A program made the translations under genes and the position numbers. A stretch of 64,000 bases of DNA, taken from the NCBI RefSeq assembly GCF_023499255.1, contig NZ_CP092183.1, positions 4,212,501-4,276,500 of the forward strand, written 5' to 3'. This document shows positions 1 to 7,513 of the stretch, piece after piece. The notes beneath the pieces were generated by a model that was given only the letters and a program-made list of their open reading frames with translations, was not told where the DNA came from and made no database searches. The number at the start of each line of letters is the position of its first letter. The stretch's first letter is position 1. Source of the stretch: Couchioplanes caeruleus (GTDB lineage Bacteria > Actinomycetota > Actinomycetes > Mycobacteriales > Micromonosporaceae).

Positions 1-2
1 TC

Positions 3-1394
3 CTCGCCCGCGGCCTCGCGCAGTGCCGGGTCCGCCCGCTCTCCGCGCCGGACCAGCTGGTGGAGTTGCAGATGATCGACCTGAGCCACCGGTACGGCGT
101 ACCGTTGGTGCTGCTCACCGGCCTGGACGGGCACCCGGCGCACCTGCCGCTGGAGCACCAGGCGATCAAGCCGCGGCTGGTGACCGTACGGAAGAGCTCG
201 CACGCCGTGATCGTCGGCGCCGACCCGGAGATCGTCCGCGTCCTCGGCTGGACGGCCGACGAGCTGCTCGGCACGCGCGCGGTCGACCTCGTGCACCCCG
301 ACGACCGGGTACGCGCCATCTCCAGCTGGATGGACATGCTCGCCTCCCCGAGCGGCGAGGCCCGCCGGGTGCGCCTGCGCCACCTGCACCGCGACGGGTC
401 CGTGGTGTGGTTCGAGGTCACCAACCACAATCAGCTCACCGCCCCGGGCGTGGGCGAGGTGGTGGCCGAGATGCTCGACATCTCCGACGAGATGGCCGCC
501 CAGGAGGCGCTGCGCGCGGGTGAGCAGCTCATGCGCCGGCTCACCGAGACCATCCCGATGGGCATCGTGCAGATCGGCACCGACCGGCGGATCGCGTACC
601 AGAACGAGCGCGCGGCCCGGGCCCTCGGGGCCGGCGTCGGCGAGCTGCTCGGCGGCCCGCTGCTGGACCGCATCCTGCCCGGCGACCGGCCGGCCATCGA
701 CGCCGCGATCGACGCCGTGCTGCGCGAGGGCCGCGACGTCGACGCCGAGTACGGCTACCGCAACGAGCAGCGGGGCCTGCGCCGCGTCCGCGCCGGTCTG
801 CGCGCCCTGAACGGCCCGGACGGCGAGGTCACCGGCGCGATCATCTGCCTCACGGACGTCACCGACGACGTCCGGCTGCGCGACGAGCTCAAGCAGCGCG
901 CCACGTACGACGCGCTCACCGGCTGCCGCAACCGCGCCTCCACCCTCACCGCGCTGCAGGAGGCGCTCGACGACCCGGCCCGGACCCGCGGCATCGCCGT
1001 GATCTTCATCGACCTCAACCGGTTCAAGCAGGTCAACGACGTGTACGGGCACGCGACCGGGGACCGGCTGCTCACCCACGTGGCGTCCCGGCTGCGCGGC
1101 GCGGTCCGCGACGGCGACGTGGTGGGGCGCTTCGGCGGCGACGAGTTCGTGGTCATCTGCCCCGAGGTTCCCGGCGCGGCCGAGGCCCGGCACATCGGCC
1201 AGAGCCTGGTCGCGGCGCTGGTCACCGGCGGCCTGGAGGTCAACGGGGAGCGGTTGCTGCCGCAGGCGAGCATCGGTGTCGCCTGGGCGCGCACGCAGAC
1301 CTGCGCGGACACGCTGATCGCCCGGGCGGACGCGGCGATGTACGAGGCGAAGAAGTCCCGTACCGGCCGGCTGGCCCTCGCGCTGGCCGACTGA
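3..1394 (+). CDS. PAS-PAS-GGDEF diguanylate cyclase, 5' end outside window
   Basis: Predicted cytosolic diguanylate cyclase making cyclic-di-GMP. Counting from the GTG at 60, two PAS sensor domains lie at about 45-145 and 155-270, followed by a GGDEF domain at 280-440. The catalytic motif is intact (GGDEF at about 359-363), and an inhibitory I-site is present: RDGD at 350-353, exactly five residues before GGDEF, which predicts product feedback inhibition. The frame is open to the window edge and the sequence before the GTG reads as normal protein, so the true start probably lies upstream. No EAL domain follows. The signal sensed by the PAS domains cannot be told from sequence. Confidence 0.9.
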   Translation, partial: LARGLAQCRVRPLSAPDQLVELQMIDLSHRYGVPLVLLTGLDGHPAHLPLEHQAIKPRLVTVRKSSHAVIVGADPEIVRVLGWTADELLGTRAVDLVHPDDRVRAISSWMDMLASPSGEARRVRLRHLHRDGSVVWFEVTNHNQLTAPGVGEVVAEMLDISDEMAAQEALRAGEQLMRRLTETIPMGIVQIGTDRRIAYQNERAARALGAGVGELLGGPLLDRILPGDRPAIDAAIDAVLREGRDVDAEYGYRNEQRGLRRVRAGLRALNGPDGEVTGAIICLTDVTDDVRLRDELKQRATYDALTGCRNRASTLTALQEALDDPARTRGIAVIFIDLNRFKQVNDVYGHATGDRLLTHVASRLRGAVRDGDVVGRFGGDEFVVICPEVPGAAEARHIGQSLVAALVTGGLEVNGERLLPQASIGVAWARTQTCADTLIARADAAMYEAKKSRTGRLALALAD

Positions 1395-1418
1395 GCATCC
1401 GCTGTTCGCGCCGGGCCG

Positions 1419-2063
1419 TCAGGTGCGGCGTAGCACCGACACGACGCGGCCGAGGATCGTCGCGCGGTCGCCGTCGATCGGCTCGTACGCCGGGTTGCGC
1501 GGCTCGAGCAGCACGTGCCCGCCGCGGCGCCGGAACACCTTGACCGTCGCCTCCTCGTCGATCATCGCCGCCACGATGTCGCCGTTGTACGCCTCCTGCT
1601 GCTGCCGGACGACGACGATGTCCCCGTCGCAGATCGCCGCGTCGATCATCGAGTCGCCCTGGACGCGCAGGCAGAACAGCGTGCCGCGCCCGACCAGGTC
1701 ACGCGGCAGCGTCAGCGTCTCCTCGGCCGTCTCCTCCGCCAGGATCGGGCTGCCCGCGGCGATCGTGCCCAGCAGCGGAACCCCCACGGTGGCCGGGTCG
1801 CGCACCTCGCGGGCGGCCGGCTCGAGAAACATGCGCACGTCGACCGGCCGGGTCACGCTGCGGCCGCGGCGCAGGAAGCCGTACTCCTCCAGGGCGCGCA
1901 GGTGCCGGCTGACCGACGAGGTGGACGCCAGCCCGATCGCGTCGGCGATGTCGCGGGTGGACGGCGAGTAGCCGTACCTCACCGCCCAGTCCCGGATCAC
2001 CCCGAGGATCTCTCGCTGCCGGTCGGTCAGCACGGACGTGTCGAAATCCTCGCTCAGAAGCAT
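1419..2063 (-). CDS. lexA: LexA-family SOS repressor / S24 self-cleaving protein
   Basis: Transcriptional repressor that cleaves itself when RecA is activated by DNA damage. The 214-residue protein has an N-terminal winged helix (about 12-75; motif [15 protein letters not shown]) and a C-terminal S24 protease domain. The cleavage site Ala103-Gly104 (TIAAGSP), the nucleophile Ser138 (QGDSM) and the general base Lys175 (ATVKVF) are all present. The DNA-binding helix ([10 protein letters not shown]) differs from the usual actinobacterial SPSSVAHQL type, so this could be a second LexA-like paralogue rather than the main SOS regulator. I found no clear GAAC-N4-GTTC box in the upstream 180 bases. 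It is convergent with the GGDEF gene. Confidence 0.85.
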   Translation of the reverse strand: MLLSEDFDTSVLTDRQREILGVIRDWAVRYGYSPSTRDIADAIGLASTSSVSRHLRALEEYGFLRRGRSVTRPVDVRMFLEPAAREVRDPATVGVPLLGTIAAGSPILAEETAEETLTLPRDLVGRGTLFCLRVQGDSMIDAAICDGDIVVVRQQQEAYNGDIVAAMIDEEATVKVFRRRGGHVLLEPRNPAYEPIDGDRATILGRVVSVLRRT

Positions 2064-2245
2064 CCCATGATCTTCGCCGACGGGTACGGCGCAGCGCGAT
2101 CAGGCACGCCGTCACGGCCCGCGACGCCGGTTCATCCCTTCGTGTGGAACCGGTGGGCTACCGGGATAGCAGTGATCACCGGTGGGCACTGCGCAGCCAA
2201 GACGGTCCGGCCGGCCGTCCTGGGACGACAGTCAAGGAGATCATC

Positions 2246-2575
2246 ATGACCGCCACGCACTCGACCACGGCTTCCGGCGCGTACGACACCGGTTTTCGCG
2301 ACACCGCACGCGACCACCGCGACCTGCGCCACCACGGAGACGAGACCAAGCCGTCCTGGAAGACCACGGAACTGTTCGTGTACCTCGCCGCCGTCGCCGG
2401 CGTGCTGATCGCCTCGCAGACGGTCGGCGACGGCGCGGCGAACAACGGCGCCGACTACTTCGCCGCGGACAAGGCGTGGTGGTACATCACCCTGCTGACG
2501 ATCGGCTACCTCGTCAGCCGTGGCCTCGCGAAGGCGGGCAGCCGTACCCGGGACACCGACCCCCGTACCCGGTAA
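2246..2575 (+). CDS. Small two-helix membrane protein of unknown function
   Basis: A 109-residue protein starting at an ATG preceded by AAGGAG six bases upstream, which favours this start over in-frame starts further 5'. The first 45 residues are hydrophilic and rich in Thr, His and Asp. Two hydrophobic stretches follow (around 47-65, FVYLAAVAGVLIAS, and 78-95, WWYITLLTIGYLVS), with a basic C-terminal tail (SRTRDTDPRTR). The pattern suggests a small inner-membrane protein with both ends in the cytosol. I do not recognise a named family. It is divergent from the LexA-like gene with about 180 bases between them, and monocistronic. Confidence 0.7.
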   Translation: MTATHSTTASGAYDTGFRDTARDHRDLRHHGDETKPSWKTTELFVYLAAVAGVLIASQTVGDGAANNGADYFAADKAWWYITLLTIGYLVSRGLAKAGSRTRDTDPRTR

Positions 2576-2659
2576 CGGTCCGCCTCGGCGGGCGTGCCGG
2601 TCCTCCCCCGGCCGGTACGCCCGCCCCGGGTCTCGGCCTCGTCGCGCCGTCAGCGCCTG

Positions 2660-3016
2660 TCACGGCAGCGGCACCACGTACGAGTCGACGCGCGCGATGC
2701 GGCCGTCGCGGAACGTGAACAGGTCGGTGAACGCGAACCGGAAGGGGCCGTGGTCGACGCTCTCGCCGTGGCCCTCGCCGGTGGTGACGACGACCGGGCC
2801 GTCCTCGTACACGCGCTGGACGTCGAGCCCGGGACTGCCCGTGAACGCCGGGTTCTCGATCTCCCCGTCGAACTCCGCCCGGCCACGGGTGGTCCGATGT
2901 CCGTGGATCACCCACTCCACGTCCTCGGTGAGGGTGGCGAGGATCCGCGGATGGTCGCTGGTACGGAAACCCTCGAAGTACTCGGCGACGAGATCGCGCT
3001 GCGCGGGTGGGGTCAC
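2660..3016 (-). CDS. SnoaL/NTF2-like small protein
   Basis: A 118-residue protein of the NTF2-like/SnoaL fold: an N-terminal helix (LVAEYFEGFRTSDHPRILA), then the strand pattern typical of the family (DVEWVIHG ... TRGRAEFDGEIE ... FRFAFTDLFTFRDGRIARVDSYV). Family members are cone-shaped enzymes or binding proteins with diverse substrates, so no reaction can be assigned. It is the last gene of a three-gene operon: its GTG start overlaps the TGA of the SRPBCC gene by four bases, suggesting translational coupling and control by the ArsR-family regulator at the operon head. Confidence 0.75.
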   Translation of the reverse strand: MTPPAQRDLVAEYFEGFRTSDHPRILATLTEDVEWVIHGHRTTRGRAEFDGEIENPAFTGSPGLDVQRVYEDGPVVVTTGEGHGESVDHGPFRFAFTDLFTFRDGRIARVDSYVVPLP

Positions 3017-3474
3017 GCTTCACTCCGTTCCGTTTCGGTGTGCCGCAGATGGAGGGCCAGCGCGTCGAGAATGGACGCGAGTCCGTCGGCCGCCTGAGCC
3101 GTCCGCAGCTCGGGCGGCAGGCGTCGCTGGTGGACGGTGAGGTCCGTGCCGGCCCCGGCCCCCAGCAGGCGCACGGTCGTCCGCAGGCCGGTGACCGGCT
3201 CGTCGAACACCAGCTCGTGCGGCGCCGCGACCAGCACGTACACGAAGCGGAGCCGGCGGGTGGCGCCCCCTGGCGCGCGCGTGTCGAGGGCGAACTCGCC
3301 GCCGGTGCGCAGGTCCACGGTGACCGAACCGGCCGGGACGGTGGCATGCGAGCCACCCCAGAACGCCGCGATGCCCGCCGGCGTGGTGAACGCGGCCCAG
3401 ACCCGGGCGGGATCGGCCGGCAGGCGCCGGCGCGCGATGAGTTCGTCGCCGTGCAGTTGGGCCCGCGCGGTCAC
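3013..3474 (-). CDS. SRPBCC / AHSA1-domain protein
   Basis: A 153-residue AHSA1-type START-superfamily protein. Hallmarks are the N-terminal RRLPADPARVWAAFTTP helix entry, the following FWGG segment, and a C-terminal helix (ADGLASILDALALHL). Such proteins bind hydrophobic ligands, and pairs of an ArsR regulator and an AHSA1 protein are a very common actinobacterial arrangement. Its GTG start overlaps the stop of the upstream ArsR gene (GTGA). The ligand is unknown; an enzymatic or chaperone-like role cannot be decided from sequence. Confidence 0.85.
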   Translation of the reverse strand: MTARAQLHGDELIARRRLPADPARVWAAFTTPAGIAAFWGGSHATVPAGSVTVDLRTGGEFALDTRAPGGATRRLRFVYVLVAAPHELVFDEPVTGLRTTVRLLGAGAGTDLTVHQRRLPPELRTAQAADGLASILDALALHLRHTETERSEA

Positions 3475-3857
3475 CGCGCCTCCCCGCCGGCCGGGTGGCG
3501 TTCCAGCGCGTCCCCGTGCGGCTCGGCCCGCGCGGTCACGGGCGGCCCCTCACCGGTCAGGTGCCGCTCGAGCGCGCCGAGCCGGTCGTGCCAGGTGCGG
3601 CGCTGCTCGTCGATCCACGAACCGAGCAGCTCGAGCTGGTCGGTCCGCAGCCGGCAGGGGCGTCGCGTGCCCTCGCGGCGCTGCTCCACCAGCCCGCACC
3701 GGCGCAGCACGCCGACGTGGTGGGAGATCGCCTGCGGGGTCAGCCGGAACGGCTCGGCGAGCTCCCCGACCGTGGCGTCACCGCGCGCGAGGCGGGTCAC
3801 CAGCGCGCGGCGCACCGGGTCACCCAGGGCGGCGAAGGCGGCGTCGAGATCCGGCAT
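3471..3857 (-). CDS. ArsR/SmtB-family transcriptional repressor
   Basis: A 128-residue winged-helix repressor. The core reads FAALGDPVRRALVTRLA, then the helix-turn-helix LTPQAISHHVGVLRRCGLV and a wing region. It lacks a CxC metal site, so it is likely one of the non-metal ArsR regulators that accompany AHSA1 genes. The ATG at 3857 is chosen because translation upstream of it runs into an AT-rich divergent promoter region. It heads the operon ArsR - SRPBCC - NTF2-like with two 4-base overlaps, so it probably autoregulates the operon. Confidence 0.85.
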   Translation of the reverse strand: MPDLDAAFAALGDPVRRALVTRLARGDATVGELAEPFRLTPQAISHHVGVLRRCGLVEQRREGTRRPCRLRTDQLELLGSWIDEQRRTWHDRLGALERHLTGEGPPVTARAEPHGDALERHPAGGEAR

Positions 3858-3873
3858 GCCGGTACCGTAACGC

Positions 3874-3885
3874 AAACATTCGTTT
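3874..3885. promoter_or_regulatory. Candidate ArsR operator
   Basis: AAAC-ATTC-GTTT, a 4-base-arm inverted repeat in the only AT-rich stretch of the area, 17 bases before the ArsR start and shared with the divergent hypothetical gene. Position and symmetry fit an autoregulatory operator; this is inference. Confidence 0.4.
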
Positions 3886-3941
3886 TCACAAAGAACCATT
3901 TGTTGATGCGTACGGCGGGCAGCCACGGGTAGGTGCCGGTG

Positions 3942-4595
3942 ATGGACAGCACCCGGCTGCGATTCGACGGCACGATCGCCGGCATCGGCACCCGCAGCGG
4001 CGTACGTGTCGTCGTCGGCACCTGGCCGCGGTCGCCGTTCGGGCTGGTCGCCGACGTGATGATCGAGCGCCCCGACGGGCATCGGCTGCTGGTGGCGCCC
4101 ACCCCGGAGCTCGCGCGGTTCGTCGCCGACACGTACGCCTTCGACGACGTGCGGATCGCGCCGGTGACCGTGACGGACGCCGGTGACCGGTGGACCGCCG
4201 TCGCCGCGGGACCGCTGGAGCTGCGGTTCCGCGTGGGGCGGCGAGGCTGGCTGGGGGTGCTGCTGCGGGCCGTACCGGCGCCGCTGGCGCGCCGGCCCGC
4301 GTGGTGCGCGGCCGTCGACCTGCCCGCGCGCCTGGTGCTGCCCGGTGTGCGTACGCGCGGAAGCGCCGGCGGCGGCCGCCGCGAGTGGTACGGGGCGCAG
4401 GACGTCCACCCGATCGTCGAGGCAGCCGCCCGCCTCGACGGCCACGACCTCGGTCCGCTCGCCCCGGTGGACCCGCCGGTCCGGTTCGGCTTCGGGTCGA
4501 CACCGCGCCGGCCGGTTCTCGTCCGCGTCACCACGACCGTCGCCGGAGAATGCGGCCGGGAACTGACCGCAACGGGTGGCACGCTCGGGGCATGA
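3942..4595 (+). CDS. Hypothetical protein
   Basis: A 217-residue soluble protein with no signal peptide or membrane segment and no motif I recognise. The N-terminal part is beta-rich (LRFDGTIAGIGTRSGVRVVVGTW ... segments), containing alternating hydrophobic residues and many Arg. The ATG at 3942 has a GGTAGG element about nine bases upstream, which is why it is preferred to the GTG at 3933. Its stop overlaps the start of the next gene (ATGA), so the two are translationally coupled and may act together. Function unknown. Confidence 0.65.
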   Translation: MDSTRLRFDGTIAGIGTRSGVRVVVGTWPRSPFGLVADVMIERPDGHRLLVAPTPELARFVADTYAFDDVRIAPVTVTDAGDRWTAVAAGPLELRFRVGRRGWLGVLLRAVPAPLARRPAWCAAVDLPARLVLPGVRTRGSAGGGRREWYGAQDVHPIVEAAARLDGHDLGPLAPVDPPVRFGFGSTPRRPVLVRVTTTVAGECGRELTATGGTLGA

Positions 4596-5095
4596 CCACA
4601 GCCGACATCCTGCTTCCCGAGCACTCCGTACCCGGCGACGGTGCTGCGCTGAACCCGTTCGTCATCGTGGACGACGCCGCCGGCTTCGTGAGGTTCGTCA
4701 GCGACGTCTTCGGCGTACCCGAGACCGCCGGGGCCCGGACCCCCATGCCGGACGGCAAGCTCATCCACGCCCAGCTGCGGCTCGGCTCGGTGGACCTGAT
4801 GGTCGCCGACCGGCTCGACGGCTGGCCGGCCCGCCCGGCCCTGCTCCAGGTCTGGGTCCGCGACGTCGCCGCGGTCCTGCGGCGCGCGACCGGCCGGGGC
4901 GCGACGACGGTCACCGGACCGACCCCGTTCTACGGCGAGTGCACGCTCGGCCGGATGCTCGACCCGTGGGGCACCATCTGGTGGCTGTGGGCGCCGTCCC
5001 CCGGTCAGCCCGACCCGGTGCCGCAGTGGGAGGGCGGCTCCGAGGTGGTGTTCGCCACGCTCGACGCCACCCTGCGGACCCTCGGCGGCCGATGA
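4592..5095 (+). CDS. VOC-superfamily (glyoxalase/bleomycin-resistance-like) protein
   Basis: A 167-residue protein with the paired beta-alpha-beta-beta-beta modules of the vicinal oxygen chelate superfamily. Landmarks are LNPFVIVDDAAGFVRFVSDVF near the N-terminus, KLIHAQLRLGSVDLMVAD in the first module, and the second-module end GRMLDPWGTIWWLWAP, a signature of the PhnB/YdhR-like subgroup. The metal ligands are not complete enough to predict an enzyme, and many relatives bind or modify antibiotics or small metabolites. It is coupled by a 4-base overlap to the upstream hypothetical gene. Confidence 0.75.
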   Translation: MTTADILLPEHSVPGDGAALNPFVIVDDAAGFVRFVSDVFGVPETAGARTPMPDGKLIHAQLRLGSVDLMVADRLDGWPARPALLQVWVRDVAAVLRRATGRGATTVTGPTPFYGECTLGRMLDPWGTIWWLWAPSPGQPDPVPQWEGGSEVVFATLDATLRTLGGR

Positions 5096-5112
5096 CCCGT
5101 GCCATGCTGGTA

Positions 5113-5136
5113 GGGAGTCCGTGCCCACGGACTCCC
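5113..5136 (+). promoter_or_regulatory. Perfect 10-bp hairpin upstream of the riboswitch
   Basis: GGGAGTCCGT and ACGGACTCCC form a perfect 10-bp stem around a GCCC loop. The last two bases (5135-5136) are also the first two of the aptamer's P1 strand, so this hairpin and P1 cannot both form completely. It may be part of the expression platform or a transcriptional pause/terminator of the preceding gene. Confidence 0.55.
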
Positions 5137-5176
5137 GGACGATGGGTGCCGTACCCGGCGAGCGACAAGACGGCCC
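5135..5176 (+). ncRNA. Guanidine-III (ykkC-III) riboswitch aptamer
   Basis: The RNA matches the guanidine-III class closely: CCGGACGAT, then GTGCCGTACCCGG, then GACAAGACGGCCC, in the same order and spacing as the well-studied Thermobifida fusca aptamer as I remember it. P1 is CCGG (5135-5138) with CCGG; the pseudoknot pairs GCCGT with ACGGC. The aptamer ends directly against the Shine-Dalgarno GGAGG (5179-5183) of the next gene, so ligand binding would control access of the ribosome. The downstream SMR exporter is a known class of target. Confidence 0.85.
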
Positions 5177-5188
5177 GCGGAGGTCGTC

Positions 5189-5503
5189 ATGTCGTGGCTC
5201 GTCCTGGTCCTCTCCGGCATGCTCGAGGCGGTCTGGGCGGCCGCGCTCGACCGGTCCCAGGGATTCAGCCGGCTCGTCCCGTCCGTCGTGTTCGTCGTCG
5301 CGCTGGTCGCGAGCATGGCCGGCCTGGCGTACGCGATGCGCGACCTGCCGGTCGGCACGGCCTACGCGGTCTGGGTGGGCATCGGCGCGGTCCTGACCGT
5401 CGGGTACGCGATGAGCACCGGTCAGGAGCCGGTCTCCGCCCTGAAACTGCTGTTCCTGGCGATGATCGTGGCCGGGGTCGTAGGGCTGAAAATGGTGCAC
5501 TGA
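5189..5503 (+). CDS. gdx: SMR-family guanidinium exporter (Gdx/SugE type)
   Basis: A 104-residue membrane protein with four transmembrane helices, the full size of the small multidrug resistance family. The essential membrane-embedded glutamate is present in helix 1 (SGMLEAVWAAALD), and helices 2-4 carry the usual GxAYAVWVGIG and final LKM motifs. SMR proteins work as dual-topology dimers in proton-coupled export. Presence of a guanidine-III riboswitch immediately 5' identifies the likely substrate as guanidinium, i.e. the Gdx rather than Qac subtype. The ATG has GGAGG five bases upstream. Riboswitch-controlled translation is expected. Confidence 0.9.
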   Translation: MSWLVLVLSGMLEAVWAAALDRSQGFSRLVPSVVFVVALVASMAGLAYAMRDLPVGTAYAVWVGIGAVLTVGYAMSTGQEPVSALKLLFLAMIVAGVVGLKMVH

Positions 5504-5548
5504 GCGGGCGCGGCGGAAAGTGTCGTACCCCGGCGGCATCATGTCGGC

Positions 5549-6136
5549 ATGGCTGAGCCCGCTGCCCCGATTCCCCGGCCGCGACTGGAGTTGTCGCTGC
5601 TGGAGGCCCGTACGCGGTTCGTGCAGCTGGCGCGGCTGGCGAACCTGACCCGGCAGAGCACGATCGTGACCGAGGGCGGGCGGGCGGTGGCGGCCATCGT
5701 GCCGGTCGACGCCGTACCGGGCGCTTCCGCCGTTGCCGCTCCTCCTTCTTCTCTGCCGGTCGCATCCGCTCCTTCGCCGGCCGGGTCGGCTTCTTCTTCC
5801 CCCGCTCCTTCTTCCCCTTCTTCTCCGGCGGAGTCCGCTTCTTCTCCGGCGGGGTCCGCTTCTTCTCCGGCGGGGTCCGCTTCTTCCTTGCCGGGTGACT
5901 CCGCTTCTTCTCCTCCGGCGGGGTCCGCCGGGCCGGGCGGTTCCGGGGCGTCCGGAGGGTCCGCGGCGGGGTGGTTGCGGCGGATCGAGACGCTCCGGGC
6001 GGACCTCCAGCGGCAGCACCGGGCGCTGGAGACCGCCCTCGAGGAGGCGTGGCGCGAGCTCGACCGGGTCCGGCCGCCCGGCTCCGACCCCGGCGTCGAC
6101 GCGCTGCGTCTTGCCCATTCCGATGTCCGCCGATGA
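5549..6136 (+). CDS. Phd/YefM-like protein with Ser-Ala-Pro repeat linker and C-terminal coiled coil
   Basis: A 195-residue protein in three parts. Residues 12-57 resemble the Phd/YefM antitoxin DNA-binding fold (LSLLEARTRFVQLARLA ... TIVTEGGRAVAAIVPVD). Residues 58-145 are low complexity, with tandem SASSPAG heptads. Residues 145-190 form a probable coiled coil (LRRIETLRADLQRQHRALE). No toxin gene of any recognised type is adjacent: the neighbours are an SMR exporter and a hydrolase. It may therefore be a stand-alone regulator. The linker is encoded by pyrimidine-rich DNA (TCCGCTTCTTCTCC), unlike the rest of the region. Confidence 0.7.
   Translation: MAEPAAPIPRPRLELSLLEARTRFVQLARLANLTRQSTIVTEGGRAVAAIVPVDAVPGASAVAAPPSSLPVASAPSPAGSASSSPAPSSPSSPAESASSPAGSASSPAGSASSLPGDSASSPPAGSAGPGGSGASGGSAAGWLRRIETLRADLQRQHRALETALEEAWRELDRVRPPGSDPGVDALRLAHSDVRR
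5834..5875 (+). repeat. 21-bp coding tandem repeat (two exact copies, degenerate flanks)
   Basis: TCCGCTTCTTCTCCGGCGGG followed by G, repeated exactly at 5834-5854 and 5855-5875 and in diverged form to about 5930. Each unit encodes SASSPAG in frame, so copy-number change would lengthen the linker without breaking the gene. Confidence 0.85.
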
Positions 6137-6152
6137 GAGGACGTGCGCCTTG

Positions 6153-7052
6153 GTGAAGACGATCGACGCGGGTGTGCTCACCGTCGGCTACCTGGAGGAC
6201 GGGCCGGCCGACGGCTGGCCCCTGCTGCTCTCCCACGGCTTCCCGTATGACGTGCACGCCTATGACGAGGTGGTGCCACGGCTGACGGCACAGGGGGCCC
6301 GGGTCGTCCGGCCGTACCTGCGCGGGTTCGGCCCGACGCGGTTCCGGTCCGCCGACACCGCACGCAGCGGTCAGCAGGCCGCGCTCGGGTCCGACCTCGT
6401 CGCGCTGCTCGACGCCCTGCACTGGAAGACCGCGATCGTCGCCGGCTACGACTGGGGAGGGCTCGCCTCCTGCGTCGCGACGGCGCTGTGGCCCGAACGC
6501 GTGGCCGGCCTGGTCTCGATGGCGAGCTACGACATCCTCGACATCGAGCGCCTGCGGCACGCCCACGATCCGGCGCTCGAACACGTCGTCTGGTACCAGC
6601 ACCTCTTCCAGACCGAACGGGGCCGCGAGAGCCTCGCCGTGAGCCGCCGCGACCTGTGCCGCATGCTCTGGCGGCAGTGGTCCCCGGGCTGGCACCCGGA
6701 CGAGGCGACCTTCGCGCGCACCGCGGCGTCCTTCGACAACCCTGACTTCGTGGACGTCGTCGTGCATGCGTACCGCCACTCCTTCGGGCTGGCGGCGGGC
6801 GACCCGGCCTACGAGGAGCTGGAGGAACGGCTGGCGGCCCGGCCGCCCGTCACGGTCCCCGCGGTGACGCTGGACGGCACCCAGGATCCGCTCAAGCCCG
6901 GCGGCACGGCCGACCACGCGGACATGTTCACCGCCCGCCACGAACACCGGGCGGTCGACGTGGGACACAACCTGCCCCAGGAAGCACCCGCAGCCTTCGC
7001 CGACGCGATCCTCACCGTGCGCGAATGGGCCGGCGCGGATGCCCGACCGTGA
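6153..7052 (+). CDS. Alpha/beta hydrolase, epoxide hydrolase-like
   Basis: A 299-residue alpha/beta hydrolase. The oxyanion segment HGFPY (HGxP) and the nucleophile elbow AGYDWGG, where the nucleophile is Asp, place it with epoxide hydrolases and haloalkane dehalogenases rather than Ser esterases. The acid (DGTQDP) and the catalytic His (VGHNLPQE) follow in the expected order, with a lid domain between (LRHAHDPALEHVVWYQHLF). The GTG at 6153 (or TTG at 6150) is favoured by a GAGAGGA element at 6135-6141; an ATG at 6123 is possible but would overlap the previous gene. Substrate unknown. Confidence 0.8.
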   Translation: MKTIDAGVLTVGYLEDGPADGWPLLLSHGFPYDVHAYDEVVPRLTAQGARVVRPYLRGFGPTRFRSADTARSGQQAALGSDLVALLDALHWKTAIVAGYDWGGLASCVATALWPERVAGLVSMASYDILDIERLRHAHDPALEHVVWYQHLFQTERGRESLAVSRRDLCRMLWRQWSPGWHPDEATFARTAASFDNPDFVDVVVHAYRHSFGLAAGDPAYEELEERLAARPPVTVPAVTLDGTQDPLKPGGTADHADMFTARHEHRAVDVGHNLPQEAPAAFADAILTVREWAGADARP

Positions 7053-7513
7053 CCGCCTGCCGCGGGCGGCCCGGTTGCTGAGCGGTGTCCGGTGGTCCTG
7101 ACCGTCGGGCGCGCCGGTCCGGGCCTGACCGTCGGGCGCGCCGGTCCGGGCGCGCCGGTGGGCGCGGGCAGGTCGGATGCTGGGCGCGGCTGGGGCCTGG
7201 CCGGTGGGGGCGGGCGGTCCGGTTGGCGGGTGCGGTCGGTGGGGGCGGGCGGTCCGGATGCTGGGCGCGGTAGGTGGGGCTGCCCGGGTGGGCGCGCCGG
7301 TCCGGTGGGCGCGGGGGCGCTGGTTGCCGGGCGTGACCGGTCGGCGTGGGCCTGCGTGCGCGGCCGGCCGGGGGCGCCACCCGCGTGCGTCCGGCCTCGT
7401 TGCGGGTCCGGGCGGCCGCGGAGACGGGGCCGGTTCCGGAACCGTCGCAGGTCATGGCTTCGGGTTCGGTGCCGCGATACTGTGCCATCGTCGATCGGGG
7501 AGCGGGGGGCGCC
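7053..7513. other. Gene-free G-rich stretch with short direct repeats
   Basis: About 460 bases with no convincing gene. It is strongly G-biased on the plus strand and built from variants of GGGCGCGCCGGTCCGG and GGTGGGGGCGGGCGG; several runs could form G-quadruplexes. Open frames here have repetitive, biased translations (GRAGPG-type) and are rejected as genes. It precedes the MFS gene and may hold its promoter. Confidence 0.6.
7097..7150 (+). repeat. 27-bp tandem duplication
   Basis: Two adjacent copies (7097-7123 and 7124-7150) of a unit beginning CCTGACCGTCGGGCGCGCCG and ending GTCCGGG. A further partial copy follows at about 7151-7170. Confidence 0.8.

Noticed and set aside
3797..6181. 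Very long minus-strand open frame (about 794 codons) across the hypothetical, VOC, SMR and Phd-like genes
   Set aside because: Arg/Pro/Gly-rich shadow of well-supported plus-strand genes; no family resemblance except at its end, which belongs to the ArsR gene in part of the frame.
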